The position numbers were made by a program, and so were the translations under genes. A stretch of DNA of 8,732 nucleotides from Phycisphaerales bacterium. GTDB lineage: Bacteria; Planctomycetota; Phycisphaerae; Phycisphaerales; UBA1924. The DNA lies in assembly GCA_030680655.1 (NCBI GenBank), contig JAUXUZ010000300.1, forward strand, positions 1 to 8,732. The letters are read 5' to 3'. How positions within the stretch are numbered: position 1 is the stretch's first letter; each line of letters starts with the position of its first letter. The notes below the pieces were generated by a model. That model saw only the letters and a list, made by a program, of their open reading frames with translations, did not search any database and was not told the DNA's origin. This document shows positions 1-7,279 of this stretch, piece after piece.

Positions 1-2784
1 GGCCGGGCGGACTACATCGCGGTGGCGCTGGATGTCGGCGGCGACAAGGAGACGTTCCGTTCCGGGCTCTACCCGGCGTACAAGGCCAACCGCCCCGATG
101 CCCCCGTAGACCTGCGGCCGCAGGTCGATCGGGCCCTGGCGATGCTGCAGGCGATGGGCGTGCCCGTCATCGGCTCGCCGGGGTTCGAGGCCGACGACGT
201 GATCGCCGGCATCGCCAAGCGGCTGCGCGAGGCGCACCCGGGCCTGCGCCTGCGGATCATCAGCAAGGACAAGGACCTCAAGCAGCTGCTGTGCGACAAG
301 CCGGCGTGCAGCGTCGAACTGTTCGACATCCACACCGACGCGGTGATCGACGTCGCCGCGCTGAAGGCGGACCTGGGCCTTACCCCCGCGCAGGTGATCG
401 ACATGCTGGCGTTGATGGGTGACACCGTCGACAACGTGCCGGGGGTGCCCGGTGTCGGGCCCAAGACGGCCTCCGACCTGATCGCCCAGTACGGCACGCT
501 GGAGAACCTGCTCGAAAAGGCGGAAGAAGTCAAAGGAAAACGCGGCGAGGCCATCCGGGCAGCGCGCGACGCCAAGGCCCTGATCCTCAGCAAGCAGCTC
601 GTCTCACTGCGCGACGATGCCCCGATGGAGTTTGACCTGCACCTCGCCGCACGCGAGAAGCTGAACCTGGCGGCGATGATCCCGATCCTGAAGGAACTCG
701 GGTTCAACCGCTATCAGGAAGACGTGAAGGCGCTGATCGGCGGAGCGGTCAGCGTGGAAAGCGGCGAGTCGGCACAGATGCCGACGCTGCCGACAACGCC
801 GACGGGGCGTGAACCGGCGCGCGCGAAGAAGGCCCCTCCCGGAGGCGGCGGCCCATCGTTGTTCGACGGCTTTGCGGCAACAACCGATGGAACAGGAGCT
901 TCCGCAACGGCCGGCCCGGACCGCGCCAGCGCCGGAGCATACCGCTGCGTGCGGACCAAGGCGGAGCTCAAGGAACTCCTGGCGGAGCTGACCGGGGCGC
1001 CGTGGATCGCCCTGGACACCGAGACCACCGGGCTCTCGCCGATCCTCGCCGACCTGTGCGGGCTCTCGTTCGCGACGAGCGAACGCACGGGCTGGTACGT
1101 GCCCGTCCGCTCGCCCGAACCGGAGAACCACCTCGACGCCGCGACCGTGCTCGCCGCGCTGCGCCCGGTGCTGGAAGATGCCGGCAAGCCCAAGTGCGGG
1201 CACAACCTCAAGTTCGACCTCATGGTGCTCCGCAAAGCCGGGATCACGCTGCGCGGCGTGGACTTTGACTCGATGGTTGCTTCCTACCTGATCGACGCGT
1301 CACGCTCGTCGCACAGCCTCGACGCCCTTGCCCTCGCCCTGCTTGGCCACAGCAACATCTCGATCAAGGAGCTGATCGGCTCGGGATCGGCCCAGCGCAC
1401 CTTCGACACGGTTCCCCTGGCCCAGGCAACCGAGTATGCCGCCGAGGACGCCGATATCGCACTTCGCCTGAAAAACGCGATGGACACGCAGCTCGATGAG
1501 CTCGGCCTGCGGGACCTCTTCCGATCGCTGGAGATGCCGCTGACGGTGGTGCTTGGCGAGCTTGAATGGAACGGTGTGCTCGTGGACCCCGCCGAGCTGG
1601 ACAGGCAGCGTGAACGCCTGGGCAAGCAGATCGTGGTCCTCAAGGACAGGATCGACGTCGCCGCGATGGAGACGATCGGCCGCACGTTCAACCCCGACTC
1701 ACCCAGGCAGTTGGCGGGCGTGCTCTTCAACAAGCCCGACGCCACCGACGCGGGGCTGGGGCTGAAGCCGCTGAAGAAGACGCCCAAGGGTGAGCCGTCT
1801 ACCGATGTGGAAGTGCTGGAGAAACTCGCCGACGACGCGACGATCACCACGCCCATCCCGGCGCTGATCGTCGAGTACCGCACGCTGACCAAGCTGGTGT
1901 CAACCTATCTGGTTGCCCTGAAGGAAGCGATCAACCCGCTCACCCACCGGATCCACGCCAGCTTCAACCAGACCGTCGCCGTCACCGGGCGGCTGGCCAG
2001 CAGCGACCCGAACCTGCAGAACATCCCCATCCGCACCGACGTCGGCAAGGAGATCCGGCGCGCGTTCATCGCTCCACCTGGGCGCACGCTGGTGAGCGCC
2101 GACTACTCCCAGATCGAGCTCCGCCTGCTCGCCCACCTCTCACGCGATCCGGCGCTGATCGACGCCTTCCACCAGGGGATCGACATCCACACGGCCGTCG
2201 CGGCGCAGGTGAACAACGTCAAGCCCGAAGAAGTGACCAAAGCGCAGCGCTCGGGCGCCAAGATGGTCAACTTCGGCATCGTCTACGGCGTCACACCGTT
2301 CGGGCTCGCCCGCCGCCTGGGCGTCCCCACCTCCGAAGCCGAGGCGATCATCACCGGCTACAAGAAGCGCTTCGCGGGGATCACCACGTTCCTGCAGGAG
2401 TGCATCGAGTTTGCCCAGACCAACGGCTACGTCGAGACCATGCTCAAACGCCGGCGCAACCTGCCCGACATCCACAGCAACATCCCCGCGCGCCGGGCCT
2501 TCGCCGAGCGCAACGCGATCAATAGCGTGGTGCAGGGCTCCGCCGCCGACCTTATCAAGCTCGCGATGGTCGACCTCCACGCCCGGTTCACCGGGCCCAC
2601 GCCGCCGGTTGCGAACGTCAAGATGCTGCTGCAGATCCACGACGAGCTCGTCTTTGAGACCGACACCCAGACCGCAGAGGCCGCACGCGATGTGATCGTC
2701 GACCGCATGGAAAAGGCCATGACCCTCTCGGTTCCGCTCAAGGCCGACTCGTCCATCGCCGCGAACTGGTTCGACGGCAAGTGA
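1..2784 (+). CDS. polA: DNA polymerase I (5' end outside window)
   Basis: Replication and repair polymerase that removes RNA primers by flap cleavage and fills gaps. The frame is open from base 1 (GRADYIAVALDV…), so the true start lies upstream; comparison with E. coli Pol I suggests about 50 residues are missing. The 5' nuclease domain (about 1-740) keeps its metal-binding acids: EADD at 187-198, DKDLKQL around 268-285, GDTVDN at 418-435, followed by the helix-hairpin-helix GVPGVGPKTA. A Pro/Gly/Ala-rich linker (about 755-940) leads to the 3'-5' exonuclease with intact ExoI (LDTET, Asp at 1015, Glu at 1021), ExoII (HNLKFD, 1201-1218) and ExoIII (YAAED, 1435-1449), so proofreading should be active. 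Polymerase motif A is DYSQIELR (2101-2124), motif B KMVNFGIVYG (2260-2289) with Phe at 2272 matching the nucleotide-discriminating F762 of E. coli, motif C HDE (2638-2646). The TGA stop is at 2782. Identification is secure. Confidence 0.98.
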   Translation, partial: GRADYIAVALDVGGDKETFRSGLYPAYKANRPDAPVDLRPQVDRALAMLQAMGVPVIGSPGFEADDVIAGIAKRLREAHPGLRLRIISKDKDLKQLLCDKPACSVELFDIHTDAVIDVAALKADLGLTPAQVIDMLALMGDTVDNVPGVPGVGPKTASDLIAQYGTLENLLEKAEEVKGKRGEAIRAARDAKALILSKQLVSLRDDAPMEFDLHLAAREKLNLAAMIPILKELGFNRYQEDVKALIGGAVSVESGESAQMPTLPTTPTGREPARAKKAPPGGGGPSLFDGFAATTDGTGASATAGPDRASAGAYRCVRTKAELKELLAELTGAPWIALDTETTGLSPILADLCGLSFATSERTGWYVPVRSPEPENHLDAATVLAALRPVLEDAGKPKCGHNLKFDLMVLRKAGITLRGVDFDSMVASYLIDASRSSHSLDALALALLGHSNISIKELIGSGSAQRTFDTVPLAQATEYAAEDADIALRLKNAMDTQLDELGLRDLFRSLEMPLTVVLGELEWNGVLVDPAELDRQRERLGKQIVVLKDRIDVAAMETIGRTFNPDSPRQLAGVLFNKPDATDAGLGLKPLKKTPKGEPSTDVEVLEKLADDATITTPIPALIVEYRTLTKLVSTYLVALKEAINPLTHRIHASFNQTVAVTGRLASSDPNLQNIPIRTDVGKEIRRAFIAPPGRTLVSADYSQIELRLLAHLSRDPALIDAFHQGIDIHTAVAAQVNNVKPEEVTKAQRSGAKMVNFGIVYGVTPFGLARRLGVPTSEAEAIITGYKKRFAGITTFLQECIEFAQTNGYVETMLKRRRNLPDIHSNIPARRAFAERNAINSVVQGSAADLIKLAMVDLHARFTGPTPPVANVKMLLQIHDELVFETDTQTAEAARDVIVDRMEKAMTLSVPLKADSSIAANWFDGK

Positions 2785-2839
2785 CCCCGAGCGGGCCCGC
2801 CGCTACGATCTCGCCGAAGGGGAACGCGGGCAAGCAAGC

Positions 2840-3397
2840 GTGATCATCGCGGCCATCTATCCGGTGTTTCTCTGGTTCGTCGTGTTCAAGCTGCGCCGGA
2901 CGTGGCCCGGCCTGGCGCTGGCGATCGCCGGAACGCTGGCGGTGTGGCCGGTCGCTCAGTTCTCGCAGATGGTCGCCGGCTCGGTCACCGGCGGCGTCAT
3001 CGCCAAGCTCGTCTACGGCGAGATGGCGCTCATTGCGTGCGTGTCGCTGTGGCTTGTGACGATGAAGCGCCCACCGGCGCACCCCGTCTGCCCCTACTGC
3101 CGCTACGACCTCTCGGGCCTCCCCGCCATGAAGGACGGCGAGAGTGGGCTCTGCCCAGAGTGCGGTCAGGAGCTGAACCCTCGAGCGGTGCACCCCGGCG
3201 AGCCCTACTGCCTCTGCTGCGGAACGCTCCTGCGGGGGCTCAACCCCGATGCGACCGGCCAGACCTGCCCCGGCTGCGGGGCCGACGAATCTGAGTTTGG
3301 CAACTGGACGCGCGCAAAGGCCGTGCTGGCGCGGGCGCAGGCCGAGCGGGCCCGTGCCAAGCGGTTGCCGGATGATCACGGCCGCAGCGACCGGTAG
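2840..3397 (+). CDS. Membrane protein with two zinc ribbons, function unknown
   Basis: A 185-residue protein of unknown function. Residues 1-16, 24-46 and about 51-75 are hydrophobic and probably form three membrane segments. A C-terminal soluble part follows with four Cys pairs: C84/C87 with C105/C108, and C124/C127 with C143/C146, which form two tandem zinc-ribbon-like knuckles. The first contains CRYDLSGLP followed by CPECG, a signature I associate with planctomycete (Phycisphaerae) proteins annotated only as hypothetical or zinc-ribbon membrane proteins. The tail (about 155-175) is a charged Ala/Arg helix. The GTG start at 2840 is the first start in frame after the polA stop, 55 bases downstream of polA. 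No Shine-Dalgarno lies at normal spacing; AAGGGGA at 2818-2824 is about 16 bases away. It may be co-transcribed with polA, but a functional link is not evident. Its last 22 bases overlap the convergent GldG-like gene. Reality of the gene is likely; the exact start is less certain (GTG at 2864 is an alternative). Confidence 0.85.
   Translation: MIIAAIYPVFLWFVVFKLRRTWPGLALAIAGTLAVWPVAQFSQMVAGSVTGGVIAKLVYGEMALIACVSLWLVTMKRPPAHPVCPYCRYDLSGLPAMKDGESGLCPECGQELNPRAVHPGEPYCLCCGTLLRGLNPDATGQTCPGCGADESEFGNWTRAKAVLARAQAERARAKRLPDDHGRSDR
3376..3397. other. 22-base convergent 3' overlap of two genes
   Basis: The stop codon of the plus-strand zinc-ribbon gene (TAG, 3395-3397) lies beyond the stop codon of the minus-strand GldG-like gene (TGA, read from 3378 to 3376). 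The two coding regions overlap tail to tail by 22 bases. No intergenic space exists for a bidirectional terminator, so transcripts from both sides are expected to run some way into the opposite gene as antisense RNA. Confidence 0.9.
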
Positions 3398-5502
3398 GCA
3401 AGGCCCGCGGCGAGCGCCATCGCCGGCATGATCGCTACCAGCAGCCACCTGAGCCACGCCTGCTGCGCATCGCTCATCGCGGGGATCGTCGCGCTGCTGG
3501 CAACGGCCGCACCGCGGAGGATCTGGTCGTCCTGCCCGGCGAGCCAGTGCACCGAGCTCTCCAGCAACTGGAGGTTACCCGGGAACACCGGCGTCGAGCG
3601 CCCGTCAAACTCCGTGTTCAAGTCGGTGATGTCATCGAGGAACCAACCGTTTGCCCCGACCACCACGATCCGCTGGCGCGGGTGCTCCGGTGAAGTCCGC
3701 TCGACCGCCATCGCCAGCACCCAGCCGCTCTCAGCCCCCGCACCGTCGCGTGGGCTGTCCTTGGCGGGTGGGTTGCTGATCCGTGTGTAATCGCCCTTGA
3801 GTTGGCCGACGGTGCGGTAGAACTCCTGCCACTCGCTCTCGGCCCAGCGCGTTCCATCGGCGGGCACGGTGACGATCGGCTCCGCCCGCACGCCCGCGGC
3901 GGGGGCGCTCGCGGAAACCGTCACCGGCCACTGCATCCGCAGCCGCAGACCGCTCACCGCGCCGGAGATCGGGTGCGATGCCCGCGGGTCAAGGATGTCC
4001 TGCCTGGGCACCGCGACGGTCCGCGTTTCGACCTTGTCGGTCTGCAACAGCGGCCGGCCCGAGTCCACCTCGATCCCCAGCGGCTTGAGGCACTCGGTGA
4101 GCGGGTCGGGGCTCCCCGAAGCCGGCACCTGCGAGAGGTTGACAGACAGCAGCACGTTCCGACCGGTAGCGGCCAGGGTGTCGAGCGCCTTGGAGAACGC
4201 GGCGATGCCCGCCGCAACCCCCTGGCTCCCCTCCTTGCCACCCTGCGCGGTGATGGTGACAAAGACCACCGGACGCGCGGGCGTATCGACGGCGACCTGC
4301 GCGGGCAGATCACGCTCAACCGCGACGGGCCACTCAACGAGCTCGATGCCGCGGATCGACAGCTGCTGGCGGACACGCTGGAGCATCGGCCAATCCGCCG
4401 CCGCCAGGCGCGTCGGGGCGCCGTGGACGATGCAGACGACTGGGCGCACGCCGCTGGTCATCGTTGCGATCGCGCCGGCCACGAGGTCCTCGGTGCGGGC
4501 ACGAAGATCGACACCCTGGCCGCCCACAGCAAGGAGCGTGTCGGCGTCGATCGCCGTGACGCCCACGCCCGCGCCGGGCTGGGCGTTCTCGTCGATCAGC
4601 AACGCGGCCCTCCTCAGCTGCAAAGCACGGGCGATCTTGAGCACCCGGGGAACTTCGATGCTGCCGATATCCGCCGACAGACTCCCCGCGACGTTGCGCT
4701 GCTCGCGCAGCGCCGGCAGCAGAGCGCCCGCCGCGGCCTTGTCGCTCTCTTTGGCGGCCGGGTCCTTGGCCAGCGAGTCGAACGCATCCGCGAGCACGTT
4801 GAGCGCCGCCGCGCCGGCGGCGATGGGCCTTGCGAGCTCTGCACGGGCCTTGTCGATCGCCGGCACGGGCAGCAGCGGGTCGGCGGCGGCGAGGTGCGCC
4901 CTGGCGTTGGTCGCGGCGGTACGAAGGTCCTGCAGGGCCACCCGCAGCACCGCGGCCTGCGTGGAGAGGTACTGGTCGCTCAGCAGCGTGCCGCTCCCGG
5001 CGATCTGCTGGTTCTTGAGGTTGAGCAGGGTCTGCTGGATCGAGTCGAGCCCCGTCGCCAGACGAACCGAGCGCGCCGCCGCGTTCTCGATCGCCGTGCT
5101 CGCCGCGTCGATCACGGGCTTGTCACGCTGGGCCAGCCCTGTGAGCACCTGGCCGTAGGTCACCTGCCCCTTCTCGTTGGAGGTGTCGATCAGGCTCACT
5201 TTCAACCGCTTGCTGGCAGAGGAGAACTGCTCGAGCACATCCATCGTGCGCTGGCGGGTTGCGCGGTCGATCGTGTTGAAGTCCGCGGCGACGACAAGGG
5301 TTAAGTCGCGATCGAGCCGGTCCACCAGCTGCCGGGTCCTTGGCGAGAGCTCGTGCTGCCGCGTCGCCGTCACATCAAACCGCGCGTGGGCGCGCGTCGC
5401 CATCAGCACGCCCAGCACACAGCAGGCCGTGAGCGAGAGCCCCAGCGCCGCGGCGTTGAACCACGATGCGCCCCGCCGGTGCCGTGAAACAGCGCCGCTC
5501 AT
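3376..5502 (-). CDS. GldG-like ABC transporter auxiliary protein
   Basis: A 708-residue accessory subunit of an ABC-2 type transporter, of the family that includes gliding protein GldG (ABC-type uncharacterized transport system, Pfam ABC_transp_aux). Residues 17-35 form an N-terminal membrane anchor, directly followed by the family hallmark RFDVTATRQHELSPRTRQL (41-59) and DLTLVVAADF. Residues about 118-298 are an unusual Ala-rich, largely helical stretch. The second half holds alternating hydrophobic strands such as PVVCIVHG (354-361), PVVFVTI (411-417) and RNVLLSVN (448-455), then the typical C-terminal RIVVVGANGWFLDDI (611-625) and LLESSVHWLAGQ (646-657). A second membrane segment lies at 682-703, leaving a very short tail. 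The bulk is therefore predicted outside the cytoplasmic membrane. The ATG at 5502 was chosen because AGGAGG lies 5 bases upstream and the ATGA overlap with the permease stop is classic; a longer reading up to 5670 only overlaps the permease. The substrate is unknown. Confidence 0.92.
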   Translation of the reverse strand: MSGAVSRHRRGASWFNAAALGLSLTACCVLGVLMATRAHARFDVTATRQHELSPRTRQLVDRLDRDLTLVVAADFNTIDRATRQRTMDVLEQFSSASKRLKVSLIDTSNEKGQVTYGQVLTGLAQRDKPVIDAASTAIENAAARSVRLATGLDSIQQTLLNLKNQQIAGSGTLLSDQYLSTQAAVLRVALQDLRTAATNARAHLAAADPLLPVPAIDKARAELARPIAAGAAALNVLADAFDSLAKDPAAKESDKAAAGALLPALREQRNVAGSLSADIGSIEVPRVLKIARALQLRRAALLIDENAQPGAGVGVTAIDADTLLAVGGQGVDLRARTEDLVAGAIATMTSGVRPVVCIVHGAPTRLAAADWPMLQRVRQQLSIRGIELVEWPVAVERDLPAQVAVDTPARPVVFVTITAQGGKEGSQGVAAGIAAFSKALDTLAATGRNVLLSVNLSQVPASGSPDPLTECLKPLGIEVDSGRPLLQTDKVETRTVAVPRQDILDPRASHPISGAVSGLRLRMQWPVTVSASAPAAGVRAEPIVTVPADGTRWAESEWQEFYRTVGQLKGDYTRISNPPAKDSPRDGAGAESGWVLAMAVERTSPEHPRQRIVVVGANGWFLDDITDLNTEFDGRSTPVFPGNLQLLESSVHWLAGQDDQILRGAAVASSATIPAMSDAQQAWLRWLLVAIMPAMALAAGLAYRSLRP

Positions 5503-6215
5503 CGCCACCTCCTCGTGCGCAAAACAAGCGCCGCGAGCCCGCACAGCCACACCGAGGCGATCACAAAGAACGCGACGTGGCTCGTGTCGATCAACCCCTT
5601 GGCAAAGTCGGCGATCCGCAGGTCGGTCGAGAACGCCAGCGGCACCTGGTCCCACGGCTCGGACAGCCACTGCGCCCCAAACCCGGCGCCGGCCTCGAGC
5701 ACAAGCAAGGTGACCAGCGTCGCGAGGAACGCCAGCGTCTGGCTGCTGGTCAGGCTGCTAAAGAGCAGGCCCAGCGCAAGCTGGAACGCCCCCAGCAGGG
5801 CAATGCCAAGGTACCCGGCGAAGATCGGACCCGGATCGGGCCGTGCCAGCCACATCAGCACCGCCGCGTAGACCAACGTCGGTGCCAGGCACACCCCCAG
5901 GAACCCAAGCGCCCCGAGGAACTTGCCCGTGACCACCGCCACCTCCGAAACCGGGCTCGACAGCAGCGGGTCGATCGTGCCGGTCCGGTGCTCCTCCGCC
6001 AGCAGCCGCATCGAGATCGCCGGGCTGACAACAACCAGCACGCGCCACCAGAACGAGAAGAAGTCGCGCATCGTCGCCGGCGTGCCCGGCTGCAGCGAGA
6101 ACCGCACGAACACGAACCCCGAGAGGAACAGGAACAACGCCATCACCACCCAGCCCAGCGGCACGCGGAAGAAGGCCGAAAGCTCACGCTTGGCGATGAT
6201 CAGTGTGCCCTTCAC
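5499..6215 (-). CDS. ABC-2 type permease, GldF-like
   Basis: A 238-residue integral membrane subunit of an ABC-2 exporter. It begins MKGTLIIAKRELSAFFRVPL, the usual short amphipathic lead of GldF-type permeases. Six hydrophobic segments are visible: about 20-40, 55-70, 98-122, 130-153, 158-180 and 212-233. The strongest family mark is PAISMRLLAEEHRTGTIDPL followed by LSSPVSEVAVVTGKFLGA (about 65-103), corresponding to the GldF/NosY coupling region that contacts the ATPase. The C-terminal FAKGLIDTSHVAFF (204-217) is also typical. The GTG start at 6215 forms a 4-base GTGA overlap with the ATPase stop and has AGGAGG 4 bases upstream. The stop overlaps the next gene as ATGA. Together with the ATPase and the auxiliary protein it should form one inner-membrane complex. 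Family assignment is firm; the transported substrate is not known. Confidence 0.95.
   Translation of the reverse strand: MKGTLIIAKRELSAFFRVPLGWVVMALFLFLSGFVFVRFSLQPGTPATMRDFFSFWWRVLVVVSPAISMRLLAEEHRTGTIDPLLSSPVSEVAVVTGKFLGALGFLGVCLAPTLVYAAVLMWLARPDPGPIFAGYLGIALLGAFQLALGLLFSSLTSSQTLAFLATLVTLLVLEAGAGFGAQWLSEPWDQVPLAFSTDLRIADFAKGLIDTSHVAFFVIASVWLCGLAALVLRTRRWR
5507..5514 (-). promoter_or_regulatory. Shine-Dalgarno of GldG-like gene
   Basis: Read on the minus strand this is GAGGAGGT, near-perfect complement to the 16S rRNA tail, with AGGAGG ending 5 bases before the ATG at 5502. It lies inside the last codons of the permease gene and decides the start of the GldG-like gene over the upstream in-frame start. 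Confidence 0.9.
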
Positions 6216-7159
6216 GCGGCCTCCTGGATCACACGCATGAAGACCTGCTCGAGCGACGGCCTGAGCATCTGCAGCTCGGTCAGCAGCACACCCTGCTGCG
6301 CAGCAAGAACGGCGATCGGCTCCCGCAAGTCGCCCCCGCTCTCAGTCGACGACACGCGCAGCCCGCCCGCGCCGAGCGTCGCATCCGCCGCCACTCCCGA
6401 AACCCCTGCCAGCCCCGCGATCGCCACCGCCAATTGTTCAAGCTGCTCGGCCGACGTCAGCCGCCCCGGCAGAACCAGGTAGCCCGGCTGAGCCGACGCG
6501 CGCAGCAGGTCCTTCGGTGTCCCGCTCGCCCGCACGACGCCGCGGGCGATGATGACGATCTGGTCGCACGTCGCCTCAACCTCCGGCAGGATGTGCGAAG
6601 AGAGCAGCAGCACGCGCTCAAGCGCCAGCGACCTCAGCAGCGCCCTCGTCTCGCGGATCTGCGTGGGGTCAAGGCCGGTCGTCGGTTCATCAAGGATCAG
6701 CACGCGGGGGTCGTGCAGGATCGCTCCCGCAAGCCCGACGCGCTGGCGGAACCCCTTGCTCATGGCGCTGATCCGCCGGTCGGCCACCTCGCCCAGCCAG
6801 CAGCGCTCAAGCGCCCGCCCCACCGCCGCCGCCGCAGCCTTGCCCCGCAGTCCGGCCAGGCCCGCGCGGAACCGCAGGTAACCCCTGGCGGTCATCTCCG
6901 GGTAGAGCGGCGCGAACTCAGGGAGGTAGCCGATCGACGCACGTGCCTTCGCCGACTCGGTCACGGTGTCAAACCCGCACACGCTCACCGACCCTTGCGT
7001 AGGGGCGAGCAGGCAGGTGATCATGCGGATGATCGTGCTCTTGCCCGCACCGTTGGGCCCCAGCAAACCCGTCACCCGGCCCGGCTGGATGGCGAGCGAT
7101 ACATCGCTCACCGCGCGGAACCGTCCGTAGTCTTTGGTAACGCCTGACAACTCAACCAT
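6212..7159 (-). CDS. ABC transporter ATPase, GldA-like
   Basis: A 315-residue nucleotide-binding subunit that powers the permease encoded just downstream. Motifs in order: Walker A GPNGAGKST (34-42); Q-loop region IGYLPEFAPLYPEMT (76-90), with Glu81 where many ABC proteins have Gln, as is usual in the GldA/CcmA-type group; signature MSKGFRQR (133-140) in place of LSGGQ, again the common variant of this group; Walker B VLILDEPT (153-160); D-loop GLDP (162-165); switch His189 in SSHIL. Residues about 220-315 form the extra C-terminal domain ending in PSLEQVFMRV. The ATG at 7159 is chosen because MVELSGVTKDYG is the standard N-terminus; the frame stays open to 7510 but that part overlaps the divergent gene. 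No Shine-Dalgarno is visible before the ATG, so translation may be leaderless or SD-independent. It is the first gene of the three-gene operon. Confidence 0.95.
   Translation of the reverse strand: MVELSGVTKDYGRFRAVSDVSLAIQPGRVTGLLGPNGAGKSTIIRMITCLLAPTQGSVSVCGFDTVTESAKARASIGYLPEFAPLYPEMTARGYLRFRAGLAGLRGKAAAAAVGRALERCWLGEVADRRISAMSKGFRQRVGLAGAILHDPRVLILDEPTTGLDPTQIRETRALLRSLALERVLLLSSHILPEVEATCDQIVIIARGVVRASGTPKDLLRASAQPGYLVLPGRLTSAEQLEQLAVAIAGLAGVSGVAADATLGAGGLRVSSTESGGDLREPIAVLAAQQGVLLTELQMLRPSLEQVFMRVIQEAA
6220..6225 (-). promoter_or_regulatory. Shine-Dalgarno of permease gene
   Basis: The minus strand reads AGGAGG here, 4 bases before the GTG at 6215. It lies within the 3' end of the ATPase gene and supports the unusual GTG start that overlaps the ATPase TGA. 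Confidence 0.85.
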
Positions 7160-7279
7160 CGCAGCGAGAGGGTACACAGCGGACGCCCCGCTTGCCGATG
7201 GAACACCCAGCCCGTCTCCAGCCCGCGCAAGGGCGATACCCTCCGGTGTCTCAGACCGCACGCTCACCCGATTCACTTC
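7160..7279. promoter_or_regulatory. Divergent intergenic region with presumed promoters
   Basis: These 120 bases separate the minus-strand ABC operon from the plus-strand PAS-GAF gene, so both promoters must be here or inside the neighbouring genes. I see no convincing -35/-10 pair on either strand and no AGGAGG-like site before either start codon. On the minus strand TGTACC ends 11 bases before the ATPase ATG and could serve as a -10 box for a leaderless transcript; this is speculative. The call rests on gene layout, not on recognised boxes. Confidence 0.45.

Noticed and set aside
2790..2804. Hairpin AGCGG-GCCCG-CCGCT just after the polA stop as a terminator
   Set aside because: The stem is only 5 base pairs and no T-run follows. 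In such GC-rich DNA this is easily chance.
69..3457. Several minus-strand open frames of 130-240 codons opposite polA and the zinc-ribbon gene
   Set aside because: PolA motifs are intact throughout the plus strand. The reverse frames are low-complexity Ser/Arg/Ala text without domains.
3802..5304. A 500-codon open frame on the plus strand opposite the GldG-like gene, plus a 429-codon one nearby
   Set aside because: Composition is Arg/Gly/His-rich with no recognisable domain. It lies wholly antisense to a gene with clear family motifs and a strong ribosome site, as expected of GC-rich shadow frames.
5503..5670. An extended N-terminus for the GldG-like protein starting at 5670
   Set aside because: The extra 56 residues are Arg-rich, overlap the permease in another frame, and have no ribosome site, while the ATG at 5502 has AGGAGG and an ATGA overlap.
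5466..7147. Two overlapping plus-strand open frames (338 and 314 codons) opposite the permease and ATPase
   Set aside because: They are antisense to genes with unmistakable ABC motifs, are rich in Arg/Gln/His, and show no domain or credible start.
6212..7159. Non-canonical ATPase motifs (Glu in the Q-loop, SKGFRQ signature) as a sign of a defective or novel ATPase
   Set aside because: These variants are the norm in the GldA/CcmA-type branch of ABC ATPases. Walker A, Walker B and the switch His are all intact.
7168..7243. Inverted repeat GAGGGTA (7168-7174) and TACCCTC (7237-7243) in the divergent region as an operator
   Set aside because: Seven-base arms with a 62-base spacer; by a rough estimate a 120-base region yields about 0.4 such pairs by chance.
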